DNA of 9,967 nucleotides from JBBRSC01 sp038245795. GTDB lineage: Bacteria; Actinomycetota; Acidimicrobiia; Acidimicrobiales; Microtrichaceae. How positions within the stretch are numbered: the first letter of the stretch is position 1; every line of letters starts with the position of its first letter. Both the position numbers and the translations under genes were made by a program. Below, in pieces: positions 1 through 5,793 of the stretch. The stretch lies in the NCBI GenBank assembly GCA_038245795.1, contig JBBRSC010000113.1:1-9967 (forward strand), read 5' to 3'. The notes under the pieces were generated by a model. The model had not been told where the DNA came from, made no database searches, and saw only the letters and a program-made list of their open reading frames with translations.

Positions 1-1
1 A

Positions 2-79
2 TTCTCCCGTCTGGGCAGCACCTGGACGGGCGAAACGGGTTCGGGCTCCGGCCTCGTCCCCGTTATCGTTCCGCCATGA
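2..79 (+). CDS. C-terminal end of an unidentified upstream gene (partial)
   Basis: The frame starting at base 2 stays open to a TGA at 77-79 and would encode about 25 residues with a Gly/Ser-rich stretch and a Val/Pro-rich tail (ending VPVIVPP). Its TGA overlaps the trpS ATG as ATGA, the same 4-nt junction used by most gene pairs in this window, and trpS has no clear Shine-Dalgarno sequence of its own. Both points suggest a real upstream gene coupled to trpS. The tail matches no family I recognise. The other two plus-strand frames are also open here, so the frame choice rests only on the overlap. Confidence 0.4.
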   Translation, partial: FSRLGSTWTGETGSGSGLVPVIVPP

Positions 80-1068
80 CTCGCGTGTTCTCCGGTATCC
101 AACCCTCAGGTGATCTCCACCTCGGCAATCTGTTGGGAGCGGTCGTGAACTGGGTCCGCCGGCTGGACGACCCCGACGAGGACGCCACGTACTGCATCGT
201 CGATCTCCATGCCATCACCACCATGAAGGATCCCGCTGACCTCCGAACCCGGACCATGGCGCTCGCCCAGCTCTACGTCGCCGCCGGACTGGACCCGGAT
301 CAGTGTCTCCTGTTCGTCCAGTCCCATGTCCCGCAACACTGCGAGCTGGCGTGGCTGATGGAGTGCACTGCGAGTTTCGGGGAACTGTCCCGGATGACCC
401 AGTTCAAGGACAAGAAGGACACCGTCGAGTTCGTGTCCGGGGCGCTGTTCACCTATCCGGCGCTCATGGCGGCCGACATCCTGCTCTATGACACCGACAA
501 GGTTCCGGTAGGAGACGATCAGCGCCAACACGTCGAGCTGACCCGCGATCTGGCGGGCCGATTCAACGCCCGCTACGGCGAGACCTTCGTGGTGCCGTCC
601 CATGTCATTCCACCGGCCGGGGCCCGCATCATGGATCTGCAGCAGCCCACCTCGAAGATGTCGAAGTCGATCGACTCGCCCCTGGGAACCGTGCTCGTTC
701 TCGATCCCCCGGACGTGATCGACAAGAAGTTCAAGCGGGCGATGACCGACAGCGACAACGAGGTGCACTTCGACGTCGAGAACAAGCCCGGGGTCTCCAA
801 TCTCCTCAGCATCATTGCGGCGGCCACCGATCGGACGCCAGCGGCAGTCGCCGAGGACTTCACCCAATACGGTCCATTGAAAGCGGCGGCAGCCGCCGCA
901 GTCATCGAGCTCCTCGCCCCGATCCAGGGCCGCTATCGCGAACTCGCAGCGGACCCCGGTGCCACCAACGATCTCCTGGCCAGCGGGGCGGAACGCGCCC
1001 GAGATCGGGCCTCGGTCGTTCTCGAACGAGCGCGGGCCGCCGTCGGGCTCACCGCACGGAGGACCTGA
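76..1068 (+). CDS. trpS: Tryptophanyl-tRNA synthetase
   Basis: This class Ic aminoacyl-tRNA synthetase charges tRNA-Trp with tryptophan using ATP, in the cytoplasm, as a homodimer. The 330 residues are the normal length for bacterial TrpRS. Visible motifs are SGIQPSGDLHLGN near residues 6-18 (the HIGH-like ATP site is HLGN, 15-18), the segment MAADIL around 131-136 whose Met and Asp match tryptophan-pocket residues in the family, GDDQ at 146-149, and the KMSKS loop at 194-198. The C-terminal third is the usual helical anticodon-binding region and is Ala-rich. The ATG at 76 is the first plausible start; it overlaps a TGA of an upstream frame and lacks an evident ribosome binding site, which suggests translational coupling. 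The frame is also open upstream to the window edge, but I see no ATG, GTG or TTG start there. No T-box or Trp leader is visible in the 75 bases shown. The gene ends directly against the convergent HD gene. Confidence 0.97.
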   Translation: MTRVFSGIQPSGDLHLGNLLGAVVNWVRRLDDPDEDATYCIVDLHAITTMKDPADLRTRTMALAQLYVAAGLDPDQCLLFVQSHVPQHCELAWLMECTASFGELSRMTQFKDKKDTVEFVSGALFTYPALMAADILLYDTDKVPVGDDQRQHVELTRDLAGRFNARYGETFVVPSHVIPPAGARIMDLQQPTSKMSKSIDSPLGTVLVLDPPDVIDKKFKRAMTDSDNEVHFDVENKPGVSNLLSIIAAATDRTPAAVAEDFTQYGPLKAAAAAAVIELLAPIQGRYRELAADPGATNDLLASGAERARDRASVVLERARAAVGLTARRT

Positions 1069-1665
1069 TCAGCAGTCGTCGCACCGCGACAACAGCTCAC
1101 CGATCTCCAACGGGATCGACCACGACTCGGGTGGCTCGTGATGTTGTTCTGCCCATGCAATGACCCACGAATGGGACTCGCTGATGCGCAACATGTCCGC
1201 GCCCAGCGCTGGATAGCGGAGGTAGAGGCCGACCCGTCGAGTGAACCCCGAGGTCGACTGCCAGACCTCGGCTACGTCATCGCCGGCGACCCGTCCGGAC
1301 AACGTCGCCACGACCCGCCCATAGGTCCTGAGGCCCGCTGCGTTCTTGCCGACGTCGTGAAGCAACGCCGCCGCCAGAACGGTCCGATCGCGATCGCGCC
1401 GGTTACTGAAGCGCACACCCGCGACCGGTGCGTTCGGGTCGGAGATCGCCACATCGACCAGGTCAGCGAGGCCCACCTCAACCGCATGGGCCACCGCAAC
1501 GGCATGACGTTGATCCGGCGATGACATCCGCTCGAACAGTCGGTCCTCGGCATCGGTCAGGAGGTCACGGACGAACTCCCGATCTGACTCGCTGATCCTT
1601 CCTGGTCGGATCGAACTCGCGAAACGACGGGCACGATGGATCGGACGGAGCGGACGCGAACTCAC
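1069..1665 (-). CDS. HD-domain protein, putative metal-dependent phosphohydrolase
   Basis: This 198-residue protein has the hallmarks of the HD superfamily, whose members hydrolyse phosphomonoesters, phosphodiesters or nucleotides with a divalent metal. The core LLHDVGK lies at residues 101-107 (His103-Asp104). An upstream His54 in DQRHAVAVAH is a candidate first ligand, and a later pair His175-His176 (EQHHEPPE) and an Asp near 196 (SRCDDC) fit the following ligand positions. The first 45 residues are basic and then charged, with no signal peptide or membrane segment, so it is probably cytoplasmic. The GTG start overlaps the xerD stop as GTGA, so the gene is the last member of the pyrG-Nudix-xerD operon. 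Its stop abuts the convergent trpS stop with no spacer. The substrate cannot be read from the sequence; nucleotide or cyclic-dinucleotide hydrolysis are possibilities only. The protein ends abruptly right after the putative last ligand, shorter than many HD proteins. Confidence 0.8.
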   Translation of the reverse strand: MSSRPLRPIHRARRFASSIRPGRISESDREFVRDLLTDAEDRLFERMSSPDQRHAVAVAHAVEVGLADLVDVAISDPNAPVAGVRFSNRRDRDRTVLAAALLHDVGKNAAGLRTYGRVVATLSGRVAGDDVAEVWQSTSGFTRRVGLYLRYPALGADMLRISESHSWVIAWAEQHHEPPESWSIPLEIGELLSRCDDC

Positions 1666-2603
1666 GGGGTCACCAACTCCGCGCGCGGATGCGCCGAACG
1701 GTACGACTCAAAGAGCCGCTCGGTAGCGACGAGGGTGTACGTCTGGGTTGTCGAGATCGAAGCGTGGCCCAACAACTCCTGAACGGCACGGAGGTCGGCG
1801 CCATGGTCGAGCATGTGCGTTGCGCACGAATGGCGCAGCACATGAGGATGCACGACATCTCCGAGACCCACGAGCTGCGCCCGTCGGGACACGATCAGCC
1901 ATGCCCCCTGACGGGTCAGACGGGTCCCGCGTTGACTCAGGACCACCGCGTCGGAATCGGTACGGCTCCTCCATCGGGTCGGCGACATCTTCGCCCGACC
2001 ATTCGGCGCGAGCCACTCCCCCAGCGACACCGCAGCATGACGACCGAGTGGGACGATACGTTCCTTCGAGCCCTTGCCCATCACCCGCATCAGTCGGCTG
2101 TCCAAGTCGACATCGCCCAGACGCAGACCCACCAGCTCGCTGATACGAATGCCCGTGCCGTACAACGTCTCCAGAATCGCCCGATCCCTCAGCGCCACCG
2201 GATCGATACCGGTCACCGACGCCAACAACTGGGCGATCTTGTCTTCGGAGATGGCCTTGGGAAGGCTCCGCCCGACCCGCGGTGATTCCACCCGGGCTCC
2301 CACATCGATCACGCCGTCACGTTCGAGGGCCAGATAGCGGTGCAACATGCGTATCGATGCTGCGCTACGCGCCACTGTTGCAGCGGCCAACCCACTCGAC
2401 CGCAATGAATCGAGATGCAGTTCGATGTCGCCGGGCTGTCTCGAAGCGCAATCACGCGCCGTCAACGTCGAATCGTTGGCGTACCGACGAAGGTCCCGCC
2501 GGTATGCCTCCACCGTGGAACGCGATCGACCGCGTTCGGCAACGAGGTACGTGAGGAACTCGTCGATCTCGGGCCAGTGCACCGGATCCAGTTGATCAGA
2601 CAC
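1662..2603 (-). CDS. xerD: Site-specific tyrosine recombinase XerD
   Basis: XerD acts with XerC at dif sites to resolve chromosome dimers at division. The N-terminal SAM-like core-binding domain covers about residues 10-95 and the catalytic domain about 110-305. All six catalytic positions are present: Arg153 (GTGIRISE), Lys177 (GKGSKER), His254 and Arg257 (HPHVLRHS), His280 (ELLGH) and the nucleophile Tyr289 (STTQTYT). The ending VATERLFESYRSAHPRA follows the XerD rather than XerC pattern, and position next to Xer-associated pyrG and Nudix genes is as for Rv1701 of M. tuberculosis. At 313 residues it is longer than the usual 295-300; the excess sits around residues 198-218, a basic loop before VVLSQRG. 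The residue two after Tyr289 is Leu, where His is common in the family. The start is GTG at 2603, overlapping the Nudix stop by 8 nt, with no strong Shine-Dalgarno sequence, which implies coupling. No phage or integron features surround it, so it is a housekeeping recombinase. Confidence 0.95.
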   Translation of the reverse strand: MSDQLDPVHWPEIDEFLTYLVAERGRSRSTVEAYRRDLRRYANDSTLTARDCASRQPGDIELHLDSLRSSGLAAATVARSAASIRMLHRYLALERDGVIDVGARVESPRVGRSLPKAISEDKIAQLLASVTGIDPVALRDRAILETLYGTGIRISELVGLRLGDVDLDSRLMRVMGKGSKERIVPLGRHAAVSLGEWLAPNGRAKMSPTRWRSRTDSDAVVLSQRGTRLTRQGAWLIVSRRAQLVGLGDVVHPHVLRHSCATHMLDHGADLRAVQELLGHASISTTQTYTLVATERLFESYRSAHPRAELVTP

Positions 2604-3150
2604 CGAGTTTGCGGAGCGCCAGCAGCAGACCGATCACCGACTTGCCGTCGATGAGTCGGCCCGAATCGATCAGTCCTGGAATGTCAGCCAACGCCACCTG
2701 ATGAATCGTCATGTACTCCTCCTCGATCCCGTCGACGCTGCGCGGAACCGGCGACAGCTCTGTTGCCAAGAAGACATGGTTCATCTCGTCGCAGAAGCCA
2801 GGCGACTGGGCAAAGGAGATCAGAAGTTCCCAGTGTTCGGCAGCCAGACCGACTTCCTCGATCAGCTAACGTTTCGCGGTGGTCAACGGCGAGTCATCGG
2901 TGGGATCGATCTTGCCGGCCGGTATCTCCAACAGATCGGCATCCAACGCGGCACGGAACTGTCGGACCATCGTCACCGTGTGATCATCCGCAATCGCCAC
3001 CACCGAGACTGCACCTGGATGACGCGCGATGTCGCGGGTGAACGTTGTCCCGTCGGCTGCCTCGTAGTCGCACTCGTAGAGTCCGATGACCTTGCCCTGG
3101 TGGACGAGGCGCTCCTCAACGAGTCTGAACGGGCTGGCCATCTTCACCAC
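2596..3150 (-). pseudogene. Nudix hydrolase (ADP-ribose pyrophosphatase type) interrupted by an in-frame TAG
   Basis: The family hydrolyses ADP-ribose to AMP and ribose 5-phosphate. The frame reads from GTG 3150 (or, my preference, ATG 3141 preceded by GGTGG) to TGA at 2596-2598, about 181-184 codons, a normal full length. It is broken only by TAG at 2866-2868. Upstream lie DIARHPGAVSVVAI, a QFR motif and EIPAGKID; downstream lie LIEEVGL, SPGFCDEMNHVFLA and an ordinary C-terminus. The TAG replaces the Glu of the RE pair in the Nudix box (REUxEExGU); GAG to TAG is one base. The box also has one extra residue before the first acidic position, with Asp instead of Glu; as I recall, the mycobacterial ADPRase Rv1700 has the same extra residue. 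The gene overlaps pyrG upstream by 26-35 nt and xerD downstream by 8 nt. No other lesion is seen, so the change is recent, an error, or tolerated by readthrough. If it terminates, the 91-94-residue product lacks the catalytic glutamates. Confidence 0.85.
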
Positions 3151-4831
3151 CGATTCGTTCGGGGGTCAGCGTTCGGGGGCGCTCGACAGCACCATCCTCC
3201 AAGGATTGAGGATCGATCAGGTGCGGATTCCGACCCTCGGCTCGGGCCCGCGCCGCTGCGACCAACTCCCGGAACAGTGGCGCAGGATTGGTCGGTCGAC
3301 TCTTGAACTCGGGGTGAGCTTGAGTGCCCACCCAGAACGGGTGGTCAGCCAACTCGATGAACTCGACGAGTCGTCCATCGGGAGAGGTCCCGGAGCAGCG
3401 AAACCCGGACCCCTCGAAGCGACTGCGATACGCCGGGTTGAACTCGTAGCGATGGCGATGGCGTTCCGACACCACAGTGGATCCGTAGATCCTGGCCACC
3501 TGCGAACCCGGCTCAAGCTGGGCGATGTACGCCCCGAGGCGCATGGTGCCGCCCTTGTCGGTGACGTCCCGCTGATTGTCCATGATGTCGATCACGGCGT
3601 GGGGCGTGTGCGAATCGAACTCCGCCGAATTGGCGCGATGCAACCCGAGGACGTTGCGGGCGAACTCGATGGTCATCACCTGCATGCCGAGGCACAACCC
3701 CAGGCACGGCAACTCGTGTTCGCGTGCGTACCCGGCCGCCGCGATCTTGCCTTCCACGCCACGAACCCCGAACCCACCAGGAATGACTATCCCGTCAAGA
3801 TCGGCCAGGCGGCCAGCAACGAGCAGCCCCTCGACGTCTTCGGCCTGGATCCACTCGATCTGGACATCGCAACCATGGTGGGCACCGGCGTGGTACAGCG
3901 ACTCGACCACAGATAGGTAGGCGTCGGGAAGACTCACGTACTTGCCGATGATGCCGATCCGCACCGGGAAGGTGGCGTTGGTCACCCGTCGAACCAGGTC
4001 CTCCCATTCGAGCAGGTCCGGTTCACCGGCGTCGATGTGCATGAGGCGACAGACGACGTCGTCGAGGCCCTCGTCGTGCAACACCAACGGAATGTCGTAG
4101 AGGCTGTCGGCGTCGGCGGCATTCACGACCGCATTCGGAGGGACGTCGCACAGCGCTGAGATCTTGCGCTTGAGATCCGCGGAGATCGGGCCCTCGGAGC
4201 GGCAGACGATGGCGTCGGGCTGAATCCCGCGACTCCGGAGCTCGGTCACCGAGTGTTGTGTCGGCTTGGTTTTCTGCTCGCCCGACGGACCGATGAATGG
4301 CACGAGGGTGACGTGGACGTAACAGACGTTTTCACGTCCGACATCGAGTCGGAACTGACGGATGGCCTCGAGGAACGGCAGGATCTCGATGTCACCGACG
4401 GTGCCGCCCACCTCAGTGATCACGACGTCGACGTCGTCGGTGACGAGTCGATGGATCCGCCGTTTGATCTCGTCGGTGATGTGCGGAATGACTTGGACCG
4501 TCTTGCCCAGATAGTCGCCGCGGCGTTCGGCGGCGAGGACTGCTTGATAGATCGAGCCGGTCGTGGCGTTCGAGTCGCGGGTCAGGTGACAGTCGACGAA
4601 TCGCTCGTAGTGACCGAGATCGAGGTCCGTCTCGCCGCCGTCGTCGGTGACGAAGACCTCGCCGTGTTCGAACGGGTTCATGGTCCCCGGGTCGACGTTG
4701 ATGTAGGGATCGAGCTTCTGCATGGTGACCCGGAGGCCACGAGACTTGAGGAGGCGACCGAGGCTGGAGGCGGTCAGTCCCTTGCCGAGGGAGCTGGCAA
4801 CACCACCTGTCACGAAGATGTGTTTGGCCAC
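3116..4831 (-). CDS. pyrG: CTP synthase (glutamine-hydrolysing)
   Basis: PyrG makes CTP from UTP, ATP and glutamine, the last step of pyrimidine nucleotide synthesis. The 571 residues contain an N-terminal amidoligase domain (about 1-270) with the P-loop GGVASSLGKG at 9-18, the metal-site residues Asp71 and Glu140 (ITEVGGTVGDIE), and UTP/CTP-binding segments such as SGEQKTKPTQHSV at 183-195. The class I glutamine amidotransferase domain (about 290-530) has the oxyanion strand PGGFG (351-355), nucleophile Cys380 in GLCLGMQ, and His506/Glu508 in HPEFKSRP. A tail of about 40 residues after the catalytic core overlaps the Nudix gene; C-terminal tails are usual in actinobacterial PyrG. The GTG start at 4831 is decided by an AAGGAGG sequence four bases upstream and by the family's MxKxIFVTGG beginning. 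It is preceded by the only intergenic gap here, with a hairpin and a possible promoter, so it probably heads its own transcript or is boosted within a longer one. Confidence 0.98.
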   Translation of the reverse strand: MAKHIFVTGGVASSLGKGLTASSLGRLLKSRGLRVTMQKLDPYINVDPGTMNPFEHGEVFVTDDGGETDLDLGHYERFVDCHLTRDSNATTGSIYQAVLAAERRGDYLGKTVQVIPHITDEIKRRIHRLVTDDVDVVITEVGGTVGDIEILPFLEAIRQFRLDVGRENVCYVHVTLVPFIGPSGEQKTKPTQHSVTELRSRGIQPDAIVCRSEGPISADLKRKISALCDVPPNAVVNAADADSLYDIPLVLHDEGLDDVVCRLMHIDAGEPDLLEWEDLVRRVTNATFPVRIGIIGKYVSLPDAYLSVVESLYHAGAHHGCDVQIEWIQAEDVEGLLVAGRLADLDGIVIPGGFGVRGVEGKIAAAGYAREHELPCLGLCLGMQVMTIEFARNVLGLHRANSAEFDSHTPHAVIDIMDNQRDVTDKGGTMRLGAYIAQLEPGSQVARIYGSTVVSERHRHRYEFNPAYRSRFEGSGFRCSGTSPDGRLVEFIELADHPFWVGTQAHPEFKSRPTNPAPLFRELVAAARARAEGRNPHLIDPQSLEDGAVERPRTLTPERIGGEDGQPVQTR

Positions 4832-4835
4832 TCGT

Positions 4836-4842
4836 CCTCCTT
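4836..4842 (-). promoter_or_regulatory. Ribosome binding site of pyrG
   Basis: On the minus strand the bases read AAGGAGG, a full match to the anti-Shine-Dalgarno sequence, four bases before the GTG start of pyrG. It is the strongest ribosome binding site in the window and contrasts with the overlapping genes, most of which have weak or no such sequence. It supports independent, efficient initiation at pyrG. Confidence 0.85.
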
Positions 4843-4862
4843 GTTCCGCTCGGTGGAGGCTA

Positions 4863-4887
4863 GCGCGGGTCCTCGTGAGGCCCGCGC
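4863..4887 (-). promoter_or_regulatory. GC-rich hairpin in the pyrG leader
   Basis: The left arm GCGCGGG (4863-4869) is the exact reverse complement of CCCGCGC (4881-4887). Inside it CCTC (4871-4874) pairs with GAGG (4877-4880), giving 11 base pairs with one bulged base (4870) and a tiny loop. In the direction of pyrG transcription no U-run follows, so it is not a classic intrinsic terminator. It ends 20 bases before the AAGGAGG box. It could be a 5' stabilising stem-loop of the pyrG mRNA, a weak pause or terminator for the upstream gene, or a CTP-responsive leader element. The pairing is seen; the role is not known. Confidence 0.6.
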
Positions 4888-4889
4888 AT

Positions 4890-4918
4890 CAATCACCGAA
4901 TCCTGCTCAAATTGTCAA
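4890..4918 (-). promoter_or_regulatory. Possible sigma-70-type promoter for pyrG
   Basis: The minus strand reads TTGACA at 4918-4913, a perfect -35 match that spans the stop codon of the upstream sugar-phosphate transferase. With a 17-nt spacer the -10 hexamer would be TGATTG (4895-4890), a poor match to TATAAT; shifting by one or two bases gives GATTGA or ATTGAT, no better. A start site would then fall within or at the edge of the GC hairpin. The location, in the only gap of the minus-strand cluster and ahead of the best ribosome binding site, favours a real promoter, but the weak -10 keeps this tentative. Confidence 0.35.
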
Positions 4919-5793
4919 CGATCTCGATGGGGCGCACCGAGCCGATCAAGCCATCTCAACAGCGGTGTCCGATCGATCATGGCGGTGAACGATCGAATCT
5001 CAGACAGCGCATTCAGCGCGATCAGCACGCCGAGCGCCACCCACCGACCTCCGGTCGACATGGACAGCACCACTGACACTCCCAGGGCCGCTCCGAGCGT
5101 GTTCGAACCCGCGTCCCCCAGCATCATGTCCTCCCGGAGATCAGATGGAAGCAGCCCGAAACCCGCTCCGATGGCGATGGCCGGGGCGACGAGCAGTTCG
5201 CTGAGGGTGACACCAACGACCGCTGCGAAGGCCAAGGTGACGGCCTTGATCGTGCGACCGGGCGCTCGATCGAGGAGGTTGGCGAGGTTCGCGGTCAACG
5301 ACAACACTCCGACGTCGCGGATGAATCCGGGCACGCTCGGCTCGTTCAGGAGTCGTGAGACGACGATGGCCGAGATCATTGCGCCCCCGATCAGCTTGAT
5401 CATCCCCGTCGTGAGCTTGCCGTGGGCGAGGGCGCGAAGGTGTCCAGTGAACCCGCCCGATTGGTTGATTCCTGCAACATCATCGATGAGCCCGAGGAAG
5501 GCGAATCCCACACACGCCAACACCACCACCGGTCCCACCTCGGTCACGGCGGTCCACCCCGACGTGTACACCGATTGGGACTGCACTGCCACTGCCACAG
5601 CAGCATTCACCCCGACCACCACCAACAGCACCAGGGCAATGAGGACGCCTACTGCGGTGGGCAGTCGCTGATCCCGATAATTGCTTCGTGCGAACACGTC
5701 TGCGTCGAAGACCGGCCGACCGGCATGCCAGAACGCAGCGCTGAGCAGCGCACCGAGTGCCACCGCCACCAGAATCTGCACCGCGACCGTCAC
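4915..5793 (-). CDS. MraY/WecA-type polyprenyl-phosphate sugar-1-phosphate transferase
   Basis: This PNPT-superfamily membrane enzyme should transfer a (amino)sugar 1-phosphate from a UDP-sugar to undecaprenyl/decaprenyl phosphate on the cytoplasmic face. From GTG 5793 it has 292 residues, somewhat short for the family (about 320-360). Visible motifs are NYRDQRLPTAVG (38-49), the Asp-rich GLIDDVAG (101-108), GFTGHLRAL followed by GKLTTGMIKLIGG (114-137), N169xxN172xxD175 followed by APGR, and GDAGSNTLG (226-234), separated by many hydrophobic helices. These are the Mg-binding and polyprenyl-phosphate-binding signatures of the family. The open frame extends upstream to 5952, but that part has no membrane character and lies inside the preceding gene. 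GTG 5793 makes a GTGA overlap with that gene's stop and has GAGGCGG just upstream, so I chose it. The sugar cannot be told. MraY itself is less likely, since mraY normally sits in the dcw cluster; a WecA/TagO-like role in a secondary glycan fits better. Confidence 0.85.
   Translation of the reverse strand: MTVAVQILVAVALGALLSAAFWHAGRPVFDADVFARSNYRDQRLPTAVGVLIALVLLVVVGVNAAVAVAVQSQSVYTSGWTAVTEVGPVVVLACVGFAFLGLIDDVAGINQSGGFTGHLRALAHGKLTTGMIKLIGGAMISAIVVSRLLNEPSVPGFIRDVGVLSLTANLANLLDRAPGRTIKAVTLAFAAVVGVTLSELLVAPAIAIGAGFGLLPSDLREDMMLGDAGSNTLGAALGVSVVLSMSTGGRWVALGVLIALNALSEIRSFTAMIDRTPLLRWLDRLGAPHRDR

Noticed and set aside
1662..2603. Tyrosine recombinase as a sign of a phage, integron or other mobile element
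   Set aside because: The protein is of the XerD type, sits in the conserved pyrG-Nudix-xerD order, and no att repeats, cargo genes or composition change are seen.
2866..2868. A frameshift as the cause of the split Nudix gene
   Set aside because: The parts before and after are in the same frame, so a single base substitution to TAG explains it fully.
2701..3306. Plus-strand open frame of 201 codons across the Nudix gene, as a possible alternative to a broken Nudix gene
   Set aside because: The minus-strand frame carries unmistakable Nudix motifs on both sides of the TAG, and the plus-strand product has no recognisable features.
4863..4887. The hairpin before pyrG as an intrinsic terminator
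   Set aside because: No run of T follows the stem on either strand, so it does not meet the usual pattern; kept as a leader hairpin only.
4253..5671. Long plus-strand open frame (472 codons) opposite pyrG and the sugar-phosphate transferase
   Set aside because: It lies antisense to two strongly supported genes, crosses their boundary, shows no domain or ribosome binding site, and is the kind of shadow frame expected in high-GC coding DNA.
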